Both the position numbers and the translations under genes were made by a program. Shown here piece after piece: positions 26,625-34,004 of a stretch of 34,004 nucleotides of DNA (the stretch's first letter is position 1; every line of letters starts with the position of its first letter). This DNA is from Pseudomonadota bacterium. Its GTDB lineage: Bacteria; Pseudomonadota; Gammaproteobacteria; Burkholderiales; Gallionellaceae. The stretch covers positions 1 to 34,004 of the forward strand of contig JAJZSA010000021.1 in assembly GCA_021822115.1 (NCBI GenBank), in the 5' to 3' direction. The notes below the pieces were generated by a model that saw only the letters and a list, made by a program, of their open reading frames with translations, searched no databases and was not told the origin of the DNA.

Positions 26625-28944
26625 GCTTCACACCCGCTTCCATCAATTGTCCCAAGGCGATGCCGCCATCGTTGCACGGTATCTGTTGCGGCAGATATGC
26701 ATCAAACCCTGCTTGCTGCAAGCCTTGCAGTGTCAGCTCGGCCAGCAGCCTGTTCTGGAACACACCACCCGTCAGCCCCACTACATCGAACGGCTGTTGT
26801 GCATGCAGGCGCTGCGCCTGCGTCACGATGCTGTGCGCCAGACTGCGATGGAAAGTCATCGCCCGCGTCGCCACCGCTATCTCGTTGCGCATCATGGCCG
26901 CGAGCAAGGGCTGCCAGTCGATGCGCAACAAGCCCGGAGCATCCTCGCGCAGCGGCAGCACGATGGTCTCCCCCTCGCCCGCTGCCATGTGCTCCAGCAA
27001 CATGCCGCCCTGCCCTTCGTAGCTCGCATGATCCAGCAGTCCGAGCAGGTGTGCAGCGCCATCGAACAGACGGCCCACCGCACTGCTGCGCGGCGCATTC
27101 AGTCCGCGTTGCCAGGCGGCATGCAGCATCGTGATGTCATCCACCGGGAACGCGCGATCCGCGCCCATCTCCCAGCACAGCCCCGCCGCCGCACGCCAGG
27201 GTTCACGCGCCGCCTTGTCGCCACCCGGCAGACGGAACGGCCGCAAACTGGCGACGCGCTGCCACGCACCGATGCGCCCATGCAAAGTCTCGCCGCCCCA
27301 CAAGGTTCCGTCCTCACCCAGTCCGACGCCGTCCCATGCGAAAGTAAGCCAGGTCTTTTCCGCGCCATGTTCCAGCGCTAACGCTGCGGCATGCGCGTGG
27401 TGATGCCAGACCTTCTGCACAGACAGCCCCTGCTGTTTCGCCCAGCGGCTGCTGGCGTAATGCGGATGGGCATCGCACACGATGGTCTCCGCGTTCACGC
27501 CATACAGGCGCTGCAAATCGGCAACGACCTGCTCGAACACGGCGATGCTGCGCGGTGCATCGAGGTCGCCGATGTGCGGCGACAGCACGGCACGTTTGCC
27601 CCAACCGAGCGCAACGGTGTTCTTCATGTGGGCGCCCACCGCCAGCGTCGGCTGCGGCAAAGCGAAAGGGAGTTCAATCTCGATGGGTGCGATGCCGCGT
27701 CCAGGACGGATCAGCCGCGCTTGATCGGCGATGATGCGCAGCACGGCATCGTCCGCCGGTCGCGCGATAGGCCGGTCATGGTGCAAGAATGCATCCGCCA
27801 CCTTGCCCAGCCTTGCTTCCACTTCAGCACCTTCGGTCAACACCGGTTCGCCGCTGAGGTTGGCCGAGGTCGCGACCAGCGGTGTATCCAGCGCAGCCAG
27901 CAGCAGATGATGCAAGGGACTGTAAGGCAGCATCGCACCGACCTCGCGCAGGCCGGGTGCGATGCCGTCCGGCAGAGTGCTTTCCTGTTTGCGGGGCAGC
28001 AGCACGATGGGACGTGCGGCATCGCACAGTGCGGCCTCGGCTTGCGTAGACATATCCAGTTCGGCGCGCACCGCCGCCATATCCTTGAACATCACCGCCA
28101 GCGCCTTGTGCGGTCGATTTTTGCGTGCGCGCAAGCGTGCGATGGCATCGGCATTGCGCGCATCGCACATCAGGTGATATCCGCCTATGCCTTTCACGGC
28201 GACGATCTCGCCGCGACGCAGCGCGGCGATGCAGGCCTCCAGTGCGGCCTCGCCATTTTGGTTCGCACGCCGACTCAGTTCCCTCTCCCTCGGGGAGAGG
28301 GTTAGGGTGAGGGCAGCAGACCGATCAAGTTCTCCCTCACCCCTGCCCTCTCCCGGCGGGAGAGGGAGTTGTGACACGAACGCCAGCTGCGGTCCGCATT
28401 GCGGACAGGCGATGGGCTCGGCATGGAAGCGTCGGCTGCCCGGGTCTTCGTATTCGGCGTGGCAGGCATCGCACAGCACGAACCCCGCCATGGTGGTGTT
28501 GGCACGGTCGTAGGGCATGCGTTCGATCAATGTGTAGCGCGGGCCGCATTGCGTGCAGTTGGTGAAGGGATAGCGATAACGTCTGTCCTGCGCATCGTCC
28601 ATCTCGCGCTGGCAGTCCGCGCACAGGTACAGGTCGGGCGGGACATGGATATGCGTCTCGCCAGCACTGGCGCTGTCCAATATCTCGAAAGCGTTGTAGT
28701 CACATAGCGGGATGGTCGTGATGCTGGCGAGGTGCGGACGCGACAGCGGCGGTGCTTCGGCGATCAGTGCGTTAGAGAATTCGTCGAGCGTCGTTGCCTC
28801 ACCTTCCGCCTCGATCATCACCTGCCCGAGCTGGTTCTGCACCCATCCCTTGAGTGCGAAACGTTGCGCAAGCAGAAACACGAAGGGGCGGAAGCCGACG
28901 CCCTGCACGCGCCCGGTGAGCAACCATCTGCGCGCTTCAATCAT
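26617..28944 (-). CDS. hypF: Carbamoyltransferase HypF, with an in-frame repeat insertion
   Basis: A 775-residue HypF, which makes carbamoyl-AMP from carbamoyl phosphate and ATP and transfers the group to HypE. The acylphosphatase domain (residues 1-90) has TGRVQGVGFRPFVF. Two zinc fingers follow, C108-x2-C111-x18-C130-x2-C133 and C158-x2-C161-x18-C180-x2-C183. Next come a YrdC-like domain (KGIGGYHLMCDA) and a Kae1-like domain with HHHAHAAAL. Residues 191-226, between the second zinc finger and the YrdC domain, derive from a pair of palindromic repeats. ATG 28944 gives the standard N-terminus; the frame upstream runs into hypD. Confidence 0.95.
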   Translation of the reverse strand: MIEARRWLLTGRVQGVGFRPFVFLLAQRFALKGWVQNQLGQVMIEAEGEATTLDEFSNALIAEAPPLSRPHLASITTIPLCDYNAFEILDSASAGETHIHVPPDLYLCADCQREMDDAQDRRYRYPFTNCTQCGPRYTLIERMPYDRANTTMAGFVLCDACHAEYEDPGSRRFHAEPIACPQCGPQLAFVSQLPLPPGEGRGEGELDRSAALTLTLSPRERELSRRANQNGEAALEACIAALRRGEIVAVKGIGGYHLMCDARNADAIARLRARKNRPHKALAVMFKDMAAVRAELDMSTQAEAALCDAARPIVLLPRKQESTLPDGIAPGLREVGAMLPYSPLHHLLLAALDTPLVATSANLSGEPVLTEGAEVEARLGKVADAFLHHDRPIARPADDAVLRIIADQARLIRPGRGIAPIEIELPFALPQPTLAVGAHMKNTVALGWGKRAVLSPHIGDLDAPRSIAVFEQVVADLQRLYGVNAETIVCDAHPHYASSRWAKQQGLSVQKVWHHHAHAAALALEHGAEKTWLTFAWDGVGLGEDGTLWGGETLHGRIGAWQRVASLRPFRLPGGDKAAREPWRAAAGLCWEMGADRAFPVDDITMLHAAWQRGLNAPRSSAVGRLFDGAAHLLGLLDHASYEGQGGMLLEHMAAGEGETIVLPLREDAPGLLRIDWQPLLAAMMRNEIAVATRAMTFHRSLAHSIVTQAQRLHAQQPFDVVGLTGGVFQNRLLAELTLQGLQQAGFDAYLPQQIPCNDGGIALGQLMEAGVKHG
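28278..28368. repeat. Inverted pair of palindromic repeats (family A) inside hypF
   Basis: Copy 1 (28278-28313) reads CCCTCTCCCTCGGGGAGAGG then GTTAGGGTGAGGG. Copy 2 (28334-28368) reads CCCTCACCCCTGCCCTCTCC then CGGCGGGAGAGGGAG. They are in opposite orientation with a 20-bp spacer, forming a REPIN-like doublet. The segment is translated in frame as a Pro/Gly/Glu/Arg-rich linker. Confidence 0.85.
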
Positions 28945-30100
28945 GCACCGCCGCCCGGATGCCGGTCGACCACCAGATGCGGCATGCCCCCTCGTCCGAC
29001 ACCATGCATGGCCCCACCGGATGTTTCGGCGTGCAGGCCGCGCCATAGAGTTTGCAGGCGTCCGGATCGATCTTTCCCAGCACCACGCGCGCGCAATCGC
29101 AGCCCGGCGGCATCTGCCCGGCGCGTTTGCGTTCTGTGTCGTTGTAAGCGGGGAAGCGCAGTCTGGCATCGTGCGCGGCATAGGCCGGTGCCAGCGCGTA
29201 GCCGGATGCGGGGATGATGCCGATGCCCCGCCAGTTGGCATCGACCACCTCGAACGCTTGCGCCAGCAGTCGCTGTGCCGCCGGATTGCCGCCCGGCTTC
29301 ACCAGTTCGGGATAACAGTTATCGAGGAAGCACTTGTCTTCGAGCGACTGACGCAACACGGAGTACATCGCCGCCAGCAAAGACACCGGTGTGAAGCCTG
29401 CCACGGCAGCCGGCATGTGATGCTGCTCGACCACGAACGACCATTCCTCCGGCCCCATCACCGTCGCCACATGACCCGGCGCGACCAGCGCGTTGAAACC
29501 CGCTTCGCCCGAATCGAGCAACATGGCGACCGCAGGCCAGGTGAGTCGCCCCGAGAGCAACAGCGAAAGATTGTCCGGCACGCCTTCCAGCAACATCGCC
29601 GCCACCGGCGCCATGGTGGTCTCGAACCCGGCGGCGAAGAACACCACCTGCCGCTCGGGATTTTGTTGTGCGATCTGCACCGCTTCGCGCGGGCTGGCGA
29701 TGGGCCGCACATCCGCACCCGCCGCCTTCGCCTGCTCCAGCGAACGCAAGCCTTTGACATGTTGCTCGCGCAGCGAGTCGTTCGCTCCCTCTCCCTCCGG
29801 GGGAGGGTTGGGGTGGGGGCCCTTGGGCACGTTCACCGGCACTCGCAACATGTCGCCGAACGCGACCAGGATCACCTTAGCCTGCACCGCCAACTGGATC
29901 GCCTGATACACATCCTCCTCGGGGCATACGCACACCGGGCAACCAGGACCGGCGATCAATCGTACTTGCTCGGGTAAGGCCGTGCGCAAGCCGGCCATGG
30001 AGATGGATCGCTCATGCCCGCCGCACACGTTCATGATGCGCAGCGGACGGTCGATGTTCAGTTCATGGATTTTGGCAAGCCAGCCTTGGGCGGTCAGCAT
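28937..30100 (-). CDS. hypD: Hydrogenase maturation factor HypD, with an in-frame repeat insertion
   Basis: A 387-residue HypD, the scaffold on which Fe(CN)2CO is assembled with HypC. C26 in NVCGGHE and the C54-P-V-C57 pair are the essential cysteines, and GPGCPVCVCP and FGDMLRVP are typical. C-terminal [4Fe-4S] cysteines include PGCDCARVV and YGAACTPKHPVGPCMVS. Residues 94-112 (within PHPNPPPEGEGANDSLREQ) are encoded by a palindromic repeat, in the loop after FGDMLRVP where other HypD proteins have a short connector. No good ribosome site precedes the ATG. A foreign gene ends 12 bp upstream, so translation may have been affected. Confidence 0.95.
   Translation of the reverse strand: MLTAQGWLAKIHELNIDRPLRIMNVCGGHERSISMAGLRTALPEQVRLIAGPGCPVCVCPEEDVYQAIQLAVQAKVILVAFGDMLRVPVNVPKGPHPNPPPEGEGANDSLREQHVKGLRSLEQAKAAGADVRPIASPREAVQIAQQNPERQVVFFAAGFETTMAPVAAMLLEGVPDNLSLLLSGRLTWPAVAMLLDSGEAGFNALVAPGHVATVMGPEEWSFVVEQHHMPAAVAGFTPVSLLAAMYSVLRQSLEDKCFLDNCYPELVKPGGNPAAQRLLAQAFEVVDANWRGIGIIPASGYALAPAYAAHDARLRFPAYNDTERKRAGQMPPGCDCARVVLGKIDPDACKLYGAACTPKHPVGPCMVSDEGACRIWWSTGIRAAVHD
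29767..29819. repeat. Palindromic repeat (family A) inside hypD
   Basis: A 53-bp segment whose reverse complement differs at five positions from the intergenic copy at 12214-12266, including the flanking CGCTGCGCG/CGCTACGCG tail. It is translated in frame within hypD. Confidence 0.87.
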
Positions 30101-30112
30101 GTGAAAATTTGC

Positions 30113-31072
30113 CTATGTTCTAGTCTTGATTATTTGAGCTTCTTCAACTCGCCTCGCAAGCAAGCTCATCAATACGAGATATTGTGCAGCCTCTACTGGA
30201 GTTAAATCGTGAGCCAAGCTGTGGGCCTTGGGATTGCGAATGCCTTGGTACACGCCTTTAAATATTTGAATAAAACCCTTTTGATCATTTTTTCCTGACT
30301 CTGTCTCAATCTCGCTCAAAATCAAAAATGGATCAGAAAGCGAGAATGACTTTCCAATCAGTTCATCACCATCTTCAAGCAAACCCGTTAATTTTCGAAT
30401 CTGATCAAAGACTGCAATAACAGAATCTAAAACCGCATTTCGAAGATGTCCGTCTTGAAATTTCTTCAACGCGTTTTCTGAAATAATTGGATGAAGCAAC
30501 TCATCCAATCTCAAAACATCATTCCCAATACCGGGGAAATTAAATGCGGACGCAATATTCGCAGATGTTGGTGGCGTATCCCTTCTCCAACCGCGAATCT
30601 CCTCAATAACTATATCGAAGGAGTCATATCTAAGAACTTTTTCTGCAGGTGTTATATAGGCATCCTTTGCTTCGAGATCACCTGTCATACCGCTAAACAG
30701 TGAGGCTTCCCACAGAAATGGAATTGCTGGATATATCTCAATCCTTGGCACACCAGAAAGACTTGTGAGCTCTTCCAACGTAATGCTCTCACCCGGGTTA
30801 TCCAAATATGCTTTTTTCAACACGCCAAACAGCAAGTTGCACAAATTGATGAGGCGATCCACCTCGGGAGTTGTTTCCTTTAATTCCAACAAAGATTCCA
30901 GCCTTAGAACATACCTCCCTTCAGTAATTTCAATATGACGGGATGACGCGAGCGAATCAATAAGATCAAGAAATTGATAATTTTCAGCGCGAAATCTTTG
31001 CGCCGACACACCAGAAGAAGTCGACCCAAGGAATACTTTCCTCAGTATCTCTAAAGAATTTTCATCAAACAT
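30113..31072 (-). CDS. Low-GC TIGR02391-like protein between hypC and hypD
   Basis: A 319-residue soluble protein. Its C-terminal part (about residues 190-315) resembles the TIGR02391/Ymh family, with the signature ESGKNDQKGFIQIFKGVYQG followed by IRNPKAHS and a helical LVLMSLLARRVEEAQ end. The N-terminal part is helical and unrecognised. TIGR02391 proteins are often found in mobile or defence-associated islands; function is not established. Base composition is far richer in A+T than all neighbours, and codon use differs, which indicates recent transfer. It sits between hypC and hypD, genes normally adjacent, in the same orientation, 21 bp after hypC and 12 bp before hypD. Confidence 0.75.
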   Translation of the reverse strand: MFDENSLEILRKVFLGSTSSGVSAQRFRAENYQFLDLIDSLASSRHIEITEGRYVLRLESLLELKETTPEVDRLINLCNLLFGVLKKAYLDNPGESITLEELTSLSGVPRIEIYPAIPFLWEASLFSGMTGDLEAKDAYITPAEKVLRYDSFDIVIEEIRGWRRDTPPTSANIASAFNFPGIGNDVLRLDELLHPIISENALKKFQDGHLRNAVLDSVIAVFDQIRKLTGLLEDGDELIGKSFSLSDPFLILSEIETESGKNDQKGFIQIFKGVYQGIRNPKAHSLAHDLTPVEAAQYLVLMSLLARRVEEAQIIKTRT

Positions 31073-31093
31073 AGATATTTGTCATTCCGACAA

Positions 31094-31339
31094 TTAAGAA
31101 ATATTCAGCCCTTCATCCTCGGCCGCCAGCACCTCATCCAGCAGTTCCCAGGTCGAGCGCGCTTCCTGCTCGGTCATCACCTGCAAGGCATAGCCGACAT
31201 GCACCATCACGTGGTCGCCGACCTTGATCTCCTCGCCTTGCAACATGAACAGGCTCACCTCGCGCGAGACGCCCTTGGCTTCGCAGCGGGCGTTGTAACC
31301 ATCGATGCTCATGACCTGCATGGGGATGCCGAGACACAT
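31094..31339 (-). CDS. hypC: Hydrogenase maturation chaperone HypC
   Basis: An 81-residue HypC/HupF-type chaperone. It starts MCLGIPMQVM, with the essential Cys2 that binds iron together with HypD, followed by a small beta-barrel (GVSREVSLFML, KVGDHVMVHVGYALQVM) and a C-terminal helix. ATG 31339 is fixed by the invariant MCLGIP start; the open frame extends 25 codons upstream without similarity. The last codons (GLNIS) are A+T-rich, and the foreign gene begins 21 bp later, so the native 3' end may have been replaced at the insertion junction. Confidence 0.94.
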   Translation of the reverse strand: MCLGIPMQVMSIDGYNARCEAKGVSREVSLFMLQGEEIKVGDHVMVHVGYALQVMTEQEARSTWELLDEVLAAEDEGLNIS

Positions 31340-31422
31340 GGGTAACCACCAAGGATGATTGAAGTCGTCACATTCTAATGCTAGATTGCGCTCCGTCGTT
31401 GACTCACCATCCACCAGATGTC

Positions 31423-31902
31423 ATGAGTAGAACCGGCAGCACATTGATCCTCGGTATCGGCAACAACCTGTTGCGCGATGAAGGCGCGGGGATACATGCG
31501 CTGTACCGCTTGCGCGATGAGCTGGCGGATCGCGACGACCTCACCTTCATCGACGGCGGCACCCTCAGTTTCACCCTCGCCAGCCATATCGAAGACGCCG
31601 ACCGCCTCATCGTCATCGACGCCGCCCAACTCAACGCTGCCCCCGGACATTCGCAGGTGTTCGAAGGTGACGACATGGATGCTTTCCTCGGCAGCCAGCG
31701 CAAACGCAGCGTGCATGAGGTCAGCCTGCTCGATCTGATGATGATCGCCCGCCTCGCCGACCACCTGCCGGCACAGCGCGCATTGATCGGCATCCAGCCG
31801 GCCGAGATCGATTGGGGCGAACAGCCATCGCCTGCCGTTGCCGCCGCCCTGCCGCAAGTTTGCGTCCAGGCGAAACAGATCATCGAGGCCTGGCAGGCAT
31901 GA
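31423..31902 (+). CDS. hynD: [NiFe] hydrogenase maturation endopeptidase (HyaD/HynD family)
   Basis: A 159-residue peptidase of the M52 family, which removes the C-terminal extension of the hydrogenase large subunit after nickel insertion. The motif GIGNNLLRDEG (residues 11-21) includes the nickel-sensing acidic residue. FIDGGTLSF, RLIVIDAAQLN and SVHEVSLLDLMMIA (with the conserved His) are family stretches. ATG 31423 gives the standard N-terminus MSRTGSTLILGIGNN. Its stop overlaps the start of the HupH-like gene. The hypC gene is divergent 83 bp away, so promoters for both directions must lie in 31340-31422. Confidence 0.9.
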   Translation: MSRTGSTLILGIGNNLLRDEGAGIHALYRLRDELADRDDLTFIDGGTLSFTLASHIEDADRLIVIDAAQLNAAPGHSQVFEGDDMDAFLGSQRKRSVHEVSLLDLMMIARLADHLPAQRALIGIQPAEIDWGEQPSPAVAAALPQVCVQAKQIIEAWQA

Positions 31903-32297
31903 ATCAGCGCACCATCCCCATCCAGACCGCCGCCCCCTATTCCGTCGGCAACATCGACGCCCTGCTGCACGAGATCGCCACCCTGCTACAACGTTATGTC
32001 GAGCATGGTGAGAGCGCCCAGCTCGACCTCAAGAGCCTGCCGTTCGCCCCCGCCGAATATGAAGGCCTGCGCGCCGCACTCGGGCGCGGCGAGGTCAGCG
32101 CGCGCCTGGACGCCATCGGCGATTCGGAAGTCTATGAGACGCAATTCCCCGGTGTGTGGTGGGTGACGCACCACAACGTGGAAGGCGATGTGATCGCCGA
32201 CCTGATCGAGATCGCAGCCGTGCCCGCCATCCTGCCAAGCCAGCCGGAAGACGTGCGCGATGGATTGGAAAGACTGCAACACATGCTGGGTCGCTGA
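31899..32297 (+). CDS. Single-domain HupH/HyaF-like hydrogenase expression protein
   Basis: A 132-residue protein matching the C-terminal conserved region of HupH/HyaF. The pattern RGEVSARLDAIGDSEVYETQ followed by FPGVWWVTHHN, the LIEIAAVPAILPSQPEDVRDG segment and a final helix are visible. HupH-type proteins help maturation of membrane-linked [NiFe] hydrogenases, probably at the Fe-S small subunit. Full-length HupH is roughly twice this size, so this is a compact form. The start overlaps the protease stop by 4 bp, and the hydrogenase small subunit follows after a palindromic repeat. Confidence 0.8.
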   Translation: MNQRTIPIQTAAPYSVGNIDALLHEIATLLQRYVEHGESAQLDLKSLPFAPAEYEGLRAALGRGEVSARLDAIGDSEVYETQFPGVWWVTHHNVEGDVIADLIEIAAVPAILPSQPEDVRDGLERLQHMLGR

Positions 32298-32304
32298 CTC
32301 TTTC

Positions 32305-32371
32305 GTCATCCCCGCGAAGGCGGGGATCCAGTGTCTTTTTCAAACTGGGTTCCCGCCTTCGCGGGAACGAC
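32305..32371. repeat. Palindromic repeat pair (family B, copy 3)
   Basis: GTCATCCCCGCGAAGGCGGG (from 32305) and the inverted partner TTCCCGCCTTCGCGGGAACG with AC (32350-32371) form a REPIN-like doublet with the same outline as 11599-11665, using the CGCGAAGGCG core variant. It lies between the HupH-like gene and the hydrogenase small subunit, where it could attenuate read-through or protect mRNA ends. Confidence 0.82.
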
Positions 32372-32422
32372 AAAAACGGATGAATCGGCATGTCCCTGCT
32401 TTACCTTAGGTGAGGTGACACG

Positions 32423-33514
32423 ATGAGAGAACACGAAACACTGGGCCAGCGATTGCAGGCGCAAGGCATCAGCCGCCGCTCCTTCCTCAAATTCTGTACC
32501 GCGATGGCGACCATGATGGCCTTGCCGCCCGGCAGCGCGCAGGCCATCGCTGCGGCCCTGGTGCAGGCGAAGCGGCCCTCGGTGATCTGGCTGTCGTTCC
32601 AGGAATGCACCGGCTGCACCGAGTCGCTGACGCGTTCGCACTCGCCCACGCTGGAGAGCCTGATCTTCGACATGATCTCGCTCGACTATCACCACACCTT
32701 GCAGGCCGCTTCCGGCTTCGCCGCCGTGCAGGCGCGCGAAGAAGCGATGCAGGTGTTCTACGGCAAATACCTGCTGCTGGTGGACGGCTCCATCCCGCTC
32801 AACGATGGCGGCGTGTACTCCACCATCGCCGGCCGCACCAATCTCGACCTGTTGCAGGAAGCCGCCAAGGGTGCTGCCGCCATCGTCGCGGTAGGCAGTT
32901 GCGCCGCGTTCGGCGGCCTGCCCAACGCCCAGCCCAATCCCACTGGTGCGGTGGCGGTATCCGACATCGTGAAAGACAAGCCCATCATCAACATCTCCGG
33001 CTGCCCGCCCATCCCCGCCGTCATCACTGGCGTGCTGGCGCATTACCTCACCTTCGGCGCGCTGCCCGCGCTGGACGATCTGGGGCGCCCCAAGGCGTTC
33101 TACGGCGAGACCATCCACGACCGCTGCTACCGCCGCCCGATGTACGAACAGGGCAAGTTCGCCAAGACCTTCGACGACGAGGGGGCGCGCAACGGCTGGT
33201 GTCTGTATGAACTGGGCTGCAAAGGGCCGACCACGCACAACGCCTGTGCCACCACCAAGTGGAACGGCGGTGCGGGCTTCCCCATCGAAGCCGGTCACGG
33301 TTGCATCGGCTGTTCCGAACCAAAGTTCTGGGATGCCGGCAGCTTCTATGCACCGCTGCCGGCGCCTGCGGCCGATGTCAGCAGCGTCGCCAAGGCGGCC
33401 GCCGTCATCGGTGCCGGTGCGGCCGTGGCCGTCAGCGCCATGGACCGCGCCAAACGCCAGCAGGCGCAACGGACGCGCGAGAAACTCACCATCGCAGACC
33501 TGAAAGGGGAATGA
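32423..33514 (+). CDS. hynS: [NiFe] hydrogenase small subunit (Isp-type)
   Basis: A 363-residue small subunit carrying the Fe-S electron relay. A twin-arginine signal (SRRSFLKFC, residues 17-25) exports the folded heterodimer. Proximal cluster ligands include C62-x2-C65 (ECTGCTES), with GSCAAFGG and SGCPPIP further on. Medial and distal clusters are marked by GCKGPTTHNACATTKWNGG and GHGCIGCSEPKFWD. A modest hydrophobic Ala-rich C-terminal helix and a basic tail end the protein. The next gene encodes Isp1, so this belongs to the hynS-isp1-isp2-hynL type rather than the usual small-large subunit pair. Confidence 0.92.
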   Translation: MREHETLGQRLQAQGISRRSFLKFCTAMATMMALPPGSAQAIAAALVQAKRPSVIWLSFQECTGCTESLTRSHSPTLESLIFDMISLDYHHTLQAASGFAAVQAREEAMQVFYGKYLLLVDGSIPLNDGGVYSTIAGRTNLDLLQEAAKGAAAIVAVGSCAAFGGLPNAQPNPTGAVAVSDIVKDKPIINISGCPPIPAVITGVLAHYLTFGALPALDDLGRPKAFYGETIHDRCYRRPMYEQGKFAKTFDDEGARNGWCLYELGCKGPTTHNACATTKWNGGAGFPIEAGHGCIGCSEPKFWDAGSFYAPLPAPAADVSSVAKAAAVIGAGAAVAVSAMDRAKRQQAQRTREKLTIADLKGE

Positions 33515-34004
33515 GCATGGACCAGGAAATGTTGCTCTGGGTACGCGGCACCGGTTTGCAGATCGCCGCTGCGGTGTTCGTGATCGGCATGGCCTACCGC
33601 ATGCTGCATCTGCTGCTGCTCGGTCGCAAGCAGTCGCTGGCCGAGGCACGTGGATCGGAATGGTCGGGCGGCCTGCGTACCATGTTGCGCCGCAGCTTCG
33701 TGCTGCCGCGACTGAGCGCGCGCGGCAAGTTCACGGTGATCGCCGGTTATCTGTTCCATCTCGGTTTCTTCATCACCTTCTTCTTCCTGAGTCAGCATAT
33801 CGACCTGTTGCGTGCCATGCTGGGCCTGCACTGGCCCGCCTTGCCGCGCGGCGTCATCGACATGACAGCCGTGCTGTCCATCGCCGCCATGATCGCGCTG
33901 CTGGTGCACCGTTTCATCGACCCGGTGAAACGCATGCTGTCCGACTACCAGGACTATCTCACCTGGCTGCTTTCCTTCCTGCCACTGCTGACCGGCTTCA
34001 TGCT
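33511..34004 (+). CDS. isp1: Hydrogenase-linked NarI-like cytochrome b Isp1, truncated by the window edge
   Basis: The first about 162 residues of a polytopic membrane protein are visible, with helices at about residues 12-36, 72-92, 113-132 and 148 onward. Histidines in or beside helices (for example YLFHLGFF and ALLVHRFIDP) are candidate heme b ligands, as in NarI/DsrM-type cytochromes. A gene of this type between small and large subunits is the hallmark of Isp-type hydrogenases, where Isp1 passes electrons between the enzyme and the membrane pool. The ATG at 33511 overlaps the hynS stop; ATG 33517 (MDQEM) is an alternative. The gene continues beyond the window. Confidence 0.8.
   Translation, partial: MSMDQEMLLWVRGTGLQIAAAVFVIGMAYRMLHLLLLGRKQSLAEARGSEWSGGLRTMLRRSFVLPRLSARGKFTVIAGYLFHLGFFITFFFLSQHIDLLRAMLGLHWPALPRGVIDMTAVLSIAAMIALLVHRFIDPVKRMLSDYQDYLTWLLSFLPLLTGFM

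Noticed and set aside
28945..29241. 99-codon N-terminal extension of HypF
   Set aside because: It lies within hypD in another frame and lacks family similarity; ATG 28944 begins directly with the acylphosphatase domain.

Overview
This GC-rich window has dense operons, strong Shine-Dalgarno sites and gene sets typical of a chemolithotrophic betaproteobacterium. The combination of soeABC, sat-aprMBA, an Isp-type [NiFe] hydrogenase and a kdp operon suggests a Gallionellaceae/Sideroxydans-like or related sulfur- and iron-oxidising lineage. That placement is inferred from gene content only.

Region 1 (1-9.6 kb) is a sulfite-oxidation island. On the minus strand, soeA-soeB-soeC encode a cytoplasm-facing, membrane-bound molybdenum sulfite dehydrogenase, followed by a truncated membrane protein at the window edge. 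Divergently, sat-aprM-aprB-aprA encode the AMP-dependent route (APS reductase plus ATP sulfurylase), which oxidises sulfite to sulfate and yields ATP. The two routes share a 284-bp intergenic region with repeated ACCC...GGGT inverted motifs. A hairpin terminator follows aprA. Three further plus-strand genes follow: an unknown 116-aa protein, a SlyD-like FKBP and a TPR protein.

Region 2 (11.6-13.4 kb) holds small genes (DUF4279-like, HIT hydrolase, a 56-aa protein), two kinds of palindromic repeat and the N-terminal remnant of an integrase.

Region 3 (13.4-24.6 kb, minus strand) is an extended potassium operon. In transcription order it holds a 30-aa membrane peptide, kdpF, kdpA, kdpB, kdpC, a TorF-like porin, one or two small ORFs, a CorA-like protein, kdpD and kdpE. 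Most junctions overlap by a few bases. Direct repeats resembling a KdpE operator lie upstream. A degraded IS3-family end lies beyond them.

Region 4 (25-34 kb) is hydrogen metabolism. It has a DsrC/TusE-family protein lacking both redox cysteines, then on the minus strand hypC - foreign gene - hypD - hypF - hypE, and on the plus strand a maturation protease, a HupH-like protein, the hydrogenase small subunit and the start of isp1. A low-GC TIGR02391-like gene sits between hypC and hypD.

The most unusual feature is a family of short palindromic repeats. Besides an intergenic copy, it has inserted in frame into three genes (kdpA, hypF, hypD), adding low-complexity Pro/Gly/Glu-rich peptides to otherwise conserved proteins. 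A second palindromic family occupies three intergenic sites. I found no tRNA, rRNA or CRISPR array.
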